Source of the DNA: Cladopsammia gracilis
Taxonomy: Eukaryota; Cnidaria; Anthozoa; Scleractinia; Dendrophylliidae
Direction of reading: 5' to 3'
NCBI GenBank assembly: GCA_022457155.1
Contig: JAJGOT010000511.1
Span: 62,001 to 126,000 of the forward strand
Length of the DNA stretch: 64,000 nucleotides
Notes under the pieces: generated by a model
Seen by the model: only the letters and a program-made list of their open reading frames with translations
Database searches by the model: none
Told to the model about the DNA's origin: nothing
In this document: piece after piece, positions 38,201 to 50,507 of the stretch
Layout: each line of letters starts with the position of its first letter
How positions within the stretch are numbered: position 1 is the first letter of the stretch
Position numbers and translations under genes: made by a program

Positions 38201-41200
38201 GAAAAATCTTATCCTCTAGTCTCAATTCCACAATGAATTGACAGCTTTTTTTTTTTAAAAAAAAAAATATATAACACGCGTTCTCTAAATCTTCTCCTTT
38301 CTTGCACCTTAAAAAAATCTAGCTGTAATCTAACGCATTAACGAGATGCCTTTAAGGGCCCTTTGATTCCCTTTTTTGCCATTCCCATCACTTAGTTTTC
38401 CCGAGGGTTCGACCTCAAAGACATTCTATCTTTCTGACTTACCGTACAAGGATTGAATGGCAGCAATGTCATCAGCCTGCAGCTTTAAGTTAGGTTCATA
38501 CCCAGTGTAGTAAGGATACATCACCGCATTTCTGACATCTGAATGTGCAATTCCAAGGGCGTGGCCGAATTCGTGCGTTGCAACCCAAAGAAGATTTGTG
38601 CCGCTGGAAGTACCGTCGGTGAACCTTTCATCTTCGTCGAAGTGCGCACGACCGTCTGATGGGTAATAGGCATGTGCCAGTACTTTACCTGGACCGTCGA
38701 ATGGGTAGGCACATTGACGCTCGGACGACCCACCGTGGGTTTTAGATCCAAAACTGGGCAAATGAATACATATAGTTAAAAGTTAGATCGCTGGTTGACT
38801 ATGTTCTTTGACTCAGTTTAGAGTCAAAGTCTCCATCTTAAACTTGAAAAAAATCCGTATTTGTTTAAGAAAAGTAGAATTGAACACCTTTAACTTAAAA
38901 CCTGCATTTTTTACAACACAAGAAGCTGTATACATCTTGTACTCGTGGCGCCTTTAACTCATTTCAGCATTGATTCACGAGTTTTTTTAGTGCTTTTACG
39001 GAGAAACTTAAACTTAATTATGTCTAATCAAAGGTTCCTAAAAGGCAACCCGAGAAGAAGAAATGCTAATGCGTAACGCAACTTTGCGGTAAGCTCATGT
39101 TTTCACACACGGTTCTGGGCCAGGAACTAAGCCTCAACCTCAATCCACTACACTAGAGAGGAACTCAACTCAGTTATAGTTTTTTTTTTATTTGAAGGTA
39201 GATACGCGTGTCTCGGTTGAAAAATAAATCCTTTTAGATCGATTTTAATGAACTAAAGACTCCAAATGCGAAACATCTTTAAGCTTATTGTTGTTTATAT
39301 TCGTTTACATCAAATTAATTATTGATATCGCTGAATTTACGTTGGTCTTGTAACGAAACGCATTCGTAACAAAGTATTACTACGTTATTACTCACTAAGT
39401 TTTCAGCTGATGAGATGGAAGGAGCGAGTGAGTGAGTGAATTTAAATTAGTTACCGTTACCAATAACCTGTTCATTATGCTTTCGCGTATTCACCGGTTA
39501 AAAACTAAGACTACGCTACATTCTCTACATTCAGTAGCCGACACTTCAAAGCTCGATCGCTAAGCAAATTGCCGAGGTTCAGTATAAAACAAAAAACTTG
39601 CCGGGACAAGGAATAAGCGGCTAACACAATATCAAACGGTCCTATCCATCCATGAACGCCTTGCGTCGTCTTAAAAACTTGCAATGGTACGCTGTTGTTC
39701 TTTCTTTTGCGGAGAGATTTTGCGGTATGTATTTCATGGCTGAAAGCCATATGGTCGTCGTGCATAAATTTGCATGCGCTAATGTGACACGAAGAAAAAG
39801 AAAACACAGAGCCGGATTCACAACTCTGCTGCTGCGCCGCGAGTAAAAAGGGAAGGAACAAACAATATCACAGGAAAGCAGAGTGAAATTAATAGAGTAC
39901 AGTGAATTTCATTCACGATATACTACAATCCTACCTTGTGCAGCATGACAAACACACCACAGTGTTAGTGCTGCTAAAATTACTTCTCAATTTAATACAC
40001 ATTCAAGAACACAATAGTCGGAGCACGTTGTACAACATTATAAAAAATACAGCAGCAAATTACTGCTCAATGGCTTTCATTGAATGATCATACGTAAAGA
40101 TCTTTTATTCACTCTGGCATTGAGAGGGGTAACGACAAGAACTGAATTCAGGACTTCAGCACCGTTCGAGCACCTACTCTTCTTTCCAGTAAGTTTTTCT
40201 GTTTCGTCTAGCTATAAAATACTGCGTTTGAAAAGGAGATACATGCAAGACATTCACTATTCACCTGATCTTTAGGTCAGCAGCGCTAGCGCTGGACGTT
40301 CTAGAGAACGAGAGTCCAGATGCATCAGACCAGTACTTTAAAGCTTTCGCAAACACCTTGTCTTGGGTCGCTTGCGCTAAGTCAGCTCCATACTCAACAA
40401 AATACGTTAATTGCTTCCTGCTCCACTTGGATCTGATTTTGTATCTCTTCACGCGGCCCTCCTCATCAACGTCAGGCATTCCACAACGCGGCGATTTCAT
40501 TTGTTTGATGGTTGCTTTATCTAATTTGCCAGTCACAGGCAGACCTGCGAAACTTTGGAAGTTTTCAATGGCTGTCTTCACGTCGTGGTTTCCTGAACGG
40601 GTCGGAGATATGTAGTGGTATTGGCCCAAAAATTTCTAGCAAAAGAACAATATTTTTTTATTGTAAGTAATTATTTAAGGTAGCCTGTGATAATAACATG
40701 GTGTTCTCGTCCTTTGGCGGCGTGAAACAAAAACCACATTGATCGCTATTAGAGTTTCGACAAATATAACGATTGTAAATCTTAATTTTTTCGCATCCTC
40801 GTTCCGCCTCGCAGTCCGTCTCAATCTTCTCCACTTTAAATCCTTTGGCCTTGCGGTTTATAAAAACTAAATTTGGATATTCTACCTTTAGTTAGTTAAT
40901 TAGTATTTAATTTGAAGGAAACTCAGTCTGTAGACCCTCTGTAAAATCGAAGTAAAACTGACTTCAAAGATGGAACAAACTGCAGTCATTTTATAACTGA
41001 CAAGAATTGATGGCATTCCTGGGAATAAATACTGAACTACATGTACTCTCGTATATATTTTTCATTAATTTGACTTAACACTACATTTTAGTAACCAGAA
41101 GTATGTAATAATTATATATCAGACGAGTGTAGGCATTCTTCATAAAACTGATTAAATTCGTTTTTATATTCTCCTCAGTGATCGATCTTTAAATCATTTT

Positions 41201-41331
41201 CTCTCTTGATCTTAATTGAGTATTGTTGCAACTACAAACATTTAGCTTACCAAAGCCATGGTGCTATCATCGTCTTCGGCAAAGACGAATGTCAGCGAGA
41301 CAAGAACGGCCAACAAAACGGAACAGAGCAT
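29110..41331 (-). CDS. Secreted matrix metalloproteinase with two C-terminal ShKT domains
   Basis: Six minus-strand exons: 41331-41251, 40635-40265, 38753-38443, 31246-31211, 30606-30508 and 29210-29110. All have GT/AG borders, phases agree throughout, and the total is 999 nt (332 aa plus stop). Residues 1-18 are a signal peptide. The prodomain has the cysteine switch PRCGMPD (Cys78) and a furin-type RVKR (88-91). The catalytic domain has [12 protein letters not shown] (His211, Glu212, His215, His221) and Met-turn Met229. A 12-residue Gly-rich linker follows, then two six-cysteine ShKT domains (268-299 and 301-332, spacing C-x6-C-x6-C-x9-C-x3-C-x2-C). There is no hemopexin domain, no transmembrane segment and no GPI signal. 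The protein should be secreted, activated by furin and active on extracellular matrix. Vertebrate MMP23 also pairs a metalloproteinase with one ShK domain. Exons 1-3 are certain members; joining exons 4-6 across a 7.2-kb intron rests on phase and linker continuity. Confidence 0.85.
29759..29985. repeat. Foldback element with about 70-bp arms
   Basis: The left arm 29816-29882 (containing CAATTAACGTTGTCGGAT and GACCGCAAGGTAGTATGGG) pairs with the right arm 29910-29974 (CCCATGCTACCTTGCGGTC, ATCCGACAACGTTAATTG) around a loop of about 27 bp. GCTCTATATA at 29761 extends the left arm after a 45-bp interruption absent from the right arm. Lies in the intergenic side of MMP intron 5. Confidence 0.75.
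30508..30606 (-). CDS. MMP exon 5: first ShKT domain
   Basis: 99-nt symmetrical phase 1-1 exon with acceptor TTTCAG and donor GTAAGT. It encodes one whole ShKT domain and is a clear duplicate of exon 6. Exon-domain correspondence and identical phases are the signature of exon duplication. Confidence 0.82.
30706..31078. mobile_element. MITE with AGAGACACTGTCTCGGCTGA end
   Basis: The left end AAGAGACACTGTCTCGGCTG pairs with TTCGGCGGGGCAATGTCTCT at the right. About 370 bp, related to 478-775 and to the fragment at 43546-43600. Lies in MMP intron 4. Confidence 0.5.
31211..31246 (-). CDS. MMP exon 4: Gly-rich linker micro-exon
   Basis: 36-nt exon between acceptor TTTTGCAG and donor GTTAGT, phase 1-1, encoding [11 protein letters not shown] between the catalytic domain and the first ShKT domain. 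Its phase fits exon 3 (ending TACG) and exon 5 exactly. The short collagen-like pattern may be coincidental. Confidence 0.6.
32630..32745 (+). repeat. Two-copy tandem repeat of about 52 bp
   Basis: CATTGAAATCCTAAAGCGGA and CATTGAAATCCTGACACAAG each lead into GAGAGTT-CCTT-GAG-GCTCAACGTAGCT. It lies just upstream of the OTU fragment. Confidence 0.55.
32824..33120 (+). pseudogene. OTU-like cysteine protease fragment (transposon-type)
   Basis: The ATG at 32824 opens a frame whose residues 30-70 are a clear OTU N-terminal motif: the [17 protein letters not shown] block contains the catalytic Asp and Cys. The later half of an OTU domain with its catalytic His is absent; the frame diverges and stops at 33120, so the protease is incomplete. 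In cnidarians such OTU domains often occur in transposon proteins. It is inserted in MMP intron 3 on the opposite strand. Confidence 0.7.
33121..34245. other. MMP intron 3, nothing recognised
   Basis: No exons or repeat termini could be assigned between the OTU fragment and the foldback MITE. Confidence 0.35.
34251..34642. mobile_element. Foldback MITE built from CGTCTTATTT motifs
   Basis: 392 bp with inverted ends GGGCCATTTATACG and CGTATAAATGGCCC, flanked by TA on both sides. The interior has about 14 copies of CGTCTTA or its complement and six copies of ATTTATACG in both orientations. TA duplications suggest a Tc1/mariner-like or similar mobiliser. Non-coding. Confidence 0.8.
34995..35415. 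repeat. Irregular array of CACCGCAACACCGC motifs
   Basis: At least nine occurrences of ACACCGCA or CACCGCAACACCGC with variable spacing, in two clusters (34998-35075 and 35260-35415). No clear terminal inverted repeat seen. Confidence 0.55.
37722..38004 (+). pseudogene. LINE reverse-transcriptase fragment
   Basis: A 94-codon open stretch reads [20 protein letters not shown], then [20 protein letters not shown] and [20 protein letters not shown], the linker before the RT fingers in CR1/L2-like non-LTR elements (tryptophan-initiated helix, then a FNxYFxNIGPxLA block). It stops at TGA and is followed by an AAAT-rich repeat, so it is a truncated copy. Confidence 0.7.
38005..38068 (+). repeat. 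AAAT-type simple repeat
   Basis: Imperfect AAATA/AAAT tandem array directly after the LINE fragment. Confidence 0.8.
38443..38753 (-). CDS. MMP exon 3: catalytic domain C-terminal half
   Basis: The acceptor TTTGCCCAG is followed by TTTTGGATCT and the donor is GTAAGT. It encodes the [18 protein letters not shown] strand, the zinc site [12 protein letters not shown], the Met-turn and the final helix ending SLYG. Confidence 0.93.
38754..40264 (-). other. MMP intron 2
   Basis: 1.5-kb intron with GT/AG borders. Nothing recognisable except a stretch near 39760-39800 (GTGCATAAATTTGCATGC) shared with 3670-3715. Confidence 0.6.
40265..40635 (-). CDS. MMP exon 2: prodomain and catalytic N-terminal half
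   Basis: Acceptor TTTTGCTAG, donor GTGAAT. Encodes the peptidoglycan-binding-like prodomain helices, the cysteine switch PRCGMPD, the RVKR cleavage site and the strand ending ADLKI. The start codon is in exon 1, so the TTG within this exon is not an initiator. Confidence 0.93.
41251..41331 (-). CDS. MMP exon 1: signal peptide
   Basis: ATG at 41331-41329 followed by [20 protein letters not shown], a classical signal peptide with cleavage likely after Ala18. Phase-0 donor GTAAGC. An in-frame ATG lies 19 codons upstream but within 10 nt of the TATA box, so it is probably outside the mRNA. Confidence 0.85.
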
Positions 41332-41390
41332 CTTATCAGACCGACAGACTTTCAGTTTGGATTCGAATGAAGCACGGTTGCATCGCATTT

Positions 41391-41398
41391 CTTATATG
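41391..41398 (-). promoter_or_regulatory. TATA box of the MMP gene
   Basis: CATATAAG on the minus strand, 60 bp before the chosen start codon. It predicts transcription starting about 30 bp downstream. Confidence 0.55.
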
Positions 41399-41729
41399 AG
41401 TCGCTATTTGTCGCGCTGGACAAAAAACCGAGAGTCATCTGTATTAATTTACCAATGAGGTGTTCGCACAGACCCTCTGCATCTGAGAGGTGAATTTTCA
41501 TCAAGTAAAATGTACGTATAGTAAATGAAAGCCGTTACAAAATGCCCTTCTATTTATTTCTCACCTTTGCACTTCTTTTCAGAAAAGTTTTGTCAGTTCC
41601 CGTTCCTTTAACGCTCCCATTCAATACGGCCTGGGTTGTTAAAAAATATTACACAACTTCTCAGTGTATGTTACATGTTATTTAACTCCTTTTTAAGTTT
41701 ACCATTGTTTCTGTGTTATAAATTATGTA

Positions 41730-41983
41730 ATAGAGCAGTTTTCAATTGAGTGTCGTAAAACCAAAACCAAAGAAATTACTCTGACCAATCACAGCAGTCG
41801 CAAACAATCCAATGAACCAATCAGAGCTCGAAGCAATTACATGTCGGCGGCGCCAAGCGCGGGAAAACGCGTGCGAGCAAGTCACGATTGGTTTTGGTTT
41901 TACTTCTGATTGGTCGAGAAAGTGGCGCGAGATTTTTTTTATTATAGCCAATCACAAAGCGTAGCAATGCAAAGCCAAAGCAA
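41730..41983 (+). mobile_element. CCAAT-box MITE, copy 2
   Basis: Starts TAGAGCAGTTTTCAATTGAG; the right terminal repeat is truncated after GCAAAGCCAAAGCAA. Six CCAAT pentamers (both strands) and the GCGCGGGAAAACGCG core are kept. Confidence 0.75.
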
Positions 41984-42790
41984 CCTCTCAATTTATTCAT
42001 TCATGAAGTTTAATTAGGCTCAATTCAGTGTTCTTAGTTATTTTAGCATTTCCTTTGCACTGACTATAGAATAACCACTCAAAATCAAAATTCAAAACAG
42101 TCACCTTGCATCGTAATCGCGGAGCACGTTGCAATAAATCATGATAAATTGTGGAAAGGTGAATACAGGAAACCATTCACTCGAAAAGCCTTTAAATCCC
42201 AGAAGTGCTGGGAAATTAAACTCGATCGAAAAATTCTTAAATTTTATTTGTAAAATACCGAAAAACAACTGAAAAAGCACCGAAGGAACGTTTTCATGTC
42301 TTGCGGAGTGCCGGTATTTTAAAGCTGGAGGTGCTAAATTCATCGCTGAAGTACAGTGTAAATCAACTAGGGAGTCCGGGGACATGCTCCCCCGAGAAAA
42401 TTTGAAAAAATACGGTCTTTGGAAATGGGTAGACACGCAGTTTAAAAAACAACCCAGGGTGGTTAAAAATGATCATTTGGTCAATTTATAACAACAGTAT
42501 AAACACCCATTTTAAAGGTACTATAAAGGTAGTCGTAGAATCACGACACTGCAATATCAATCAAACTCAATGACCTACTGCAAAATTACATGAAATTGTC
42601 AACAGCCGCTTGAGACACCATAACTTTTTTCTGTCAACGTATGTAGTTCTACACATTCGCTAATGTATCTGGTGAGAACAACATCGACCTATTCAAGCTT
42701 TATAGTGCGTTGAAAAATCTAATGTGCAAGTCTAAAAAAAAATGGAAAAATAAACAGGTTATCACAATAAATGAGTTTGCTTGTAGAGTA
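41984..42790. other. Intergenic DNA, nothing recognised
   Basis: Between the MITE clusters upstream of the MMP gene. No exon identified. Confidence 0.35.
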
Positions 42791-42794
42791 AAGG

Positions 42795-43290
42795 CTGGTT
42801 TTCACTGGCGACGGAGTCGTCGTCGTAGTCGGAGTCGTAAGAACGCTTCCGACCTAGTGACTATCGAAAATCGGAGTCGTAAGCGGAGTCATAAGCTCAA
42901 CGGAATCGGGGTCGGAAGATTCAGAAGGGTTCCATTTTCTTTCGATTCCGCTTATGACTCCGTCGCTTATGAACCAGTGAAAACTAAATTGTCGGAGTCG
43001 CAAGCAGAAGCGAATAAACCAGTCACAATGCCCATTTCCTGCTTACGACTCCGACAATCTAGTTTTCACTGGATCGTAAGTGACGGAATCATAAGCGCAA
43101 TTAGACTGCTAGCAGTCCCTCTCTGGATAGTCGAGCGGGCGAGCTAATGCGCGATCGGCGATCCTAGCGGAGAACGAAAGCAATTCGCTCGCTCCAGTCT
43201 GATCAGCTGACCCGCTCGATTGACTGAAAAGGGACAGCTAGCAGTCTAAAGCGCAATCGAAAGCTCTGCTTACGACTCCGTTGTTTGATT
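42795..43290. mobile_element. Compound foldback built from GGAGTCGTAAG motifs
   Basis: Inverted words GTTTTCACTGG (42800, 43060) and CCAGTGAAAAC (42974) organise at least two palindromic units. The interior repeats GGAGTCGTAAG or its complement about ten times. It is interrupted by a separate 147-bp MITE at 43102-43248. Confidence 0.65.
43102..43248. mobile_element. 147-bp MITE with perfect 9-bp target duplication
   Basis: Ends TAGACTGCTAGCAGTCCCT and AGGGACAGCTAGCAGTCTA are inverted repeats with one mismatch. The element is flanked by AAGCGCAAT on both sides (43093-43101 and 43249-43257). A 9-bp duplication suits Mutator-like mobilisation. It interrupts the older GGAGTCG element. Confidence 0.88.
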
Positions 43291-43293
43291 TTC

Positions 43294-43521
43294 ACTACGC
43301 TTTTTGATTGGCTAAAAAATCTTGCGCCACTTTCTCAACCAATCAGAAGTAAAACCAAAACCAATCGTGACTTGCTCGCACGCGTTTTCCCGCGCTTGGC
43401 GCCGCCGACATGTAATTGCTTCGAGCTCTGATTGGTTGATTGGATTGTTTACGACTGCTGCGATCGGTCAGAGTAATTACTTTTGTTTTGGTTTTACGAA
43501 ACTCAATTGAAAACTGCTCTA
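43294..43521 (-). mobile_element. CCAAT-box MITE, copy 3 (inverted)
   Basis: Reverse complement of the family core, ending ACTCAATTGAAAACTGCTCT. The E2F-like and CCAAT motifs are conserved. It is joined directly to the GGAGTCG element at its left. Confidence 0.75.
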
Positions 43522-43545
43522 AAGCGAGCTAAGGCAAGCTACTGG

Positions 43546-43600
43546 CCATAATCATGAAAACACAAAATATCAGCCGGGACAGTGTCTCTAAGGCCATCTC
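43546..43600 (-). mobile_element. End fragment of the GGGACA/AGAGACA MITE
   Basis: On the minus strand it reads TTAGAGACACTGTCCCGGCT then GATATTTTGTGTTTTCATGA, matching the left end of 30706-31078. Confidence 0.5.
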
Positions 43601-43824
43601 TGATTCTACGGCCTTTCAGGTGGAGGTGTTGTTTGATTACAAACCGATCTTTCCTCCAAGGTGCCGGATTGTAGAAAATTGGAATATACTAATTTGCATA
43701 TCATTGAATAAGAATAGAGCTTATTGTCTCAATGCCTCGTTCTAAAAAGAATTGAAAAAATTAGCACAAATTTTCCGCAATCCCGCACCTCACTCGATCT
43801 TTCTTACTTAGTGTATCGATCGTT

Positions 43825-43832
43825 TATATAAA
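43825..43832 (+). promoter_or_regulatory. TATA box of the secreted-protein exon
   Basis: TATATAAA on the plus strand, 41 bp before the ATG at 43873, with GCATCGATCC between. Confidence 0.55.
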
Positions 43833-43872
43833 TCAATTTACGCATCGATCCTGGTTTTCTCACTGAGACAGA

Positions 43873-44088
43873 ATGTCAAGAAACCTCATCCCAAGCAGAA
43901 TTTTAACCAGTATTTTGTTGGTGCTGTTTTCCGTTGACTTCTGCATCGATGCCAAGCTAAATTACGCTACAACAGAGCCAGTGGGAAAATTTGTAAATGT
44001 CTTAAAAGCGGAGTTCTGGACAAAACAGGCAAAATCAGAGAGTTGTGTCTTAAACAATGTCAGTCTGGTCTCCCTACCAGAGCGTCTG
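43873..44088 (+). CDS. First exon of an unidentified secreted protein
   Basis: The ATG at 43873 opens 72 codons that end at a strong donor (CTG|GTGAGT), phase 0. The first 27 residues form a good signal peptide (hydrophobic core ILTSILLVLFSVDFCID). The mature part (LNYATTEPVGKFVNVLKAEF and on) has one cysteine and one potential N-glycosylation site (NNVS). A TATA box sits at the right distance, so this looks like a real transcription start. I find no second exon before the convergent GH9 gene; later exons may lie beyond it, or the gene may be broken. Family not recognised. Confidence 0.55.
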
Positions 44089-44097
44089 GTGAGTACC

Positions 44098-44400
44098 CCC
44101 CCCCCCCCCCCGGAAGCTTATGTGTTTTGGGCTTCCTCGACTTAAAATAGAAAATTAGTCGGTGACTCGGTGACATAGCCGGAGCGGCGCAAAAGGAACA
44201 ATAAAGAAAGTAAAACGAATTCAAAAACGTCCATGAGACGAGATGATTCAGTAGGTGTAGGTAGTAGAGATAAAAATCATAAGAGGCATTGCGTAGTAGC
44301 GAATCTAGGGGAGGGCCCGGGGGGGAGGGCCGGGGGGGGAGGGGCTCTCCCAACCCCCTGCCCCTTCAGTCTCCAACATCCCCCTATTCACTTCACTTCG
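44098..44400 (+). repeat. Poly-C tract and G-rich quadruplex-prone stretch
   Basis: An uninterrupted C run directly after the donor at 44089, and GGGAGGGCC and GGGGGGG clusters at 44309-44343. Low-complexity sequence within the presumed first intron. Confidence 0.6.
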
Positions 44401-44418
44401 CCCCAACACCAGCTGAAA

Positions 44419-44445
44419 TTTATTGAGTAAACGATCACATTTATT
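44419..44445 (-). terminator. Polyadenylation signals of the GH9 gene
   Basis: Two AATAAA hexamers on the minus strand (44424-44419 and 44445-44440), 100-126 nt after the stop codon at 44545. Confidence 0.55.
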
Positions 44446-44544
44446 CACTTCTATAGTTAACTACATGCATTTCTCGATCTGTATCAGTGACAAGGCAAAA
44501 CTACCATGAACCTATAACAGTCAACATATTTCAAAGCTTCTTTT

Positions 44545-48631
<4,087 letters not shown>

Positions 48632-48642
48632 GTCGTACAAGT

Positions 48643-48660
48643 CTAGTGAAAAAAAAATAT
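48643..48660 (-). other. Probable 5'-UTR intron acceptor of GH9
   Basis: The minus strand reads ATATTTTTTTTTCACTAG just 11 nt before the ATG: a long pyrimidine tract plus AG. This suggests a non-coding first exon further upstream, beyond 48.7 kb. Confidence 0.5.
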
Positions 48661-49245
48661 CAGACGGTTTCACCTACTGAAAAACATGCAGTATCCGGTA
48701 GGTTTAAGCCAGACCTAAATTCACTTCCAAGCGGCAGCCCACTGTCGAAGATCACGTTTTTCAGCTATGAGTGCACAAAGTGGCAGTAATCAAAGGAAAT
48801 TTGTGCTAATTATAAAAGCAATAAGATGTTGTTAAAGGTTATAAAGAAATTGCATGTAAACTAGCGATTACGTAAGAGATCGAAAATGACGCATATTCCG
48901 AACAATCGGGGTCAACAATCCTGTGCCACAATTCCTTAATCACTCTAGAGACCATACCAAAATTTAAACTGTTGTGAGTTTGTTACTTCGATACAATTAT
49001 GTCGTCCATAGAAACCTTATAATGAGGAGTGTTTTGTTTTCCACGGTAAAATGAAAAGTATTTAACTATAAAAAATTGCGACAAAACATTTCTTAAAAAC
49101 ATTGTAAAATTTTAAAAAGCTAAAAAGCTGACGACGTTTCGACGTTACCGTAACGTCATTATCAAGTCAAAAATGTATAAAAAACTAGGTTCTTTAAATA
49201 CTAAAACGAACAATAAATGATGAAAATAATTGCGAAAATCACAAG

Positions 49246-50121
49246 TTAAACAAAAAGTTTCGCATGTATAGAGTCGGTTTGGACGTTCAAATTAGGTTTG
49301 AATTTCTTGATGTAAAGCATTTCAAACACTAAACAATCAAATTTGCCTTGACACCTTCTCAGAATCTTAAAATGGCTCTCATTCAAAAGATCGCTCCCAC
49401 CGTGCGCTTCATGTAAATGTTTGCCAATTGCCGAATTTTTGTGCTCAGCAACACGTTGAAAAAGGTGCCGGGCTGTGTAGCCGACATAATCTGCATCGCA
49501 CAGATCACATACAAAACGATAAACAACGCATTGCTGATTGACAATTGACGGCTTGGCTTCTTTAGGTTTGAGATATTGTTCTAATTTCCTGCTAGTAAAA
49601 ACTGGCTGCAAAGTAGGGCCAATCTTATGACTAAGATCACGCAACTGCCTTCCAACGGCATTAGCAGAAACTTGATTTTTAAATGGTAAACTGATTCTGA
49701 CTATGTTGCTCTCGTCCTGCGCTATGCCTACTGGAGGGTTTCGAGAATTGAAATTGGAAATAACAAAATCTATAAGACTCAACGGGTAATCAAGACGACT
49801 AAAAATGGAGCGCAATTTGGCGCATTCTTCATTAAAAGCATTTGTTGTGGAAGATAGAGCATAAGCGCGATGTAACATTGTCTTTAACAAAGAGTTTTTA
49901 TAGCGTTTATCAGTATGACTATGAAAATGCAAGAGCAAGCCAGTATTGGTTGGCTTTCTATAGACTTGAGTTTCAAGTTTTGTTCCATTCTTGACGATTT
50001 CAATGCCGATGAAAGGGATCCTATCATCTACAGGAAGTTCCATCGTGAACGTTAGACTGGGATGTAGGCCATTCAGGGTGGTAAGGAACATAGTGGCAGC
50101 ATCAGTATTAGGCATTATCAT
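49246..50121 (-). pseudogene. Penelope-like RT C-terminus plus GIY-YIG endonuclease
   Basis: A 291-codon frame beginning inside the reverse transcriptase (MPNTDAATMFLTTLNGLHPS), with the Penelope thumb signature VYRKPTNTGLLLHFHSHTDK, followed by a GIY-YIG endonuclease domain (ADYVGYTARHLFQRVAEHKN) and its C-terminal LYIKKFKPNLN. The catalytic RT core is missing, so this is a dead 5'-truncated copy. The stop at 49246 is natural. Confidence 0.88.
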
Positions 50122-50507
50122 TTAAAGATCAAGTTTCTGCTAATGCCGTTGGAAGGCAGTTGCGTGATCTTAGTCATAAGATTGGCCCTACTTTGCAGCC
50201 AGTTTTTACTAGCAGGAAATTAGAACAAGATCTCAAACCTAAAGAAGCCAAGCCGTCAATTGTCAATCAGCAATGCGTTGTTTATCGTTTTGTATGTGAT
50301 CTGTGCGATGCAGATTATGTCGGCTACACAGCCCGGCACCTTTTTCAACGTGTTGCTGAGCACAAAAATTCGGCAATTGGCAAACATTTACATGAAGCGC
50401 ACGGTGGGAGCGATCTTTTGAATGAGAGCCATTTTAAGATTCTGAGAAGGTGTCAAGGCAAATTTGATTGTTTAGTGTTTGAAATGCTTTACATCAAGAA
50501 ATTTTAA
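50122..50507 (+). pseudogene. Penelope-like GIY-YIG fragment, opposite arm
   Basis: Same protein region as the minus arm from QVSANAVGRQLRDLSHKIGP through ADYVGYTARHLFQRVAEHKN, more strongly 5'-truncated. A one-base change near 50500 (AAATTTTAAACC instead of AAATTCAAACC) causes an early stop at LYIKKF. Confidence 0.85.

Larger units (their letters stand above)
31247..38442 (-). other. MMP intron 3 with transposon debris
   Basis: 7.2-kb intron between the catalytic domain and the linker exon. It contains the OTU fragment (32824-33120), a foldback MITE (34251-34642), a CACCGC-motif array (34995-35415), a LINE fragment (37722-38004) and an AAAT-rich simple repeat. In 35430-37700 I recognise nothing coding. 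Confidence 0.6.

Noticed and set aside
41258..41458. Plus-strand frame over the MMP first exon
   Set aside because: Antisense shadow of the signal-peptide exon and its 5' UTR.
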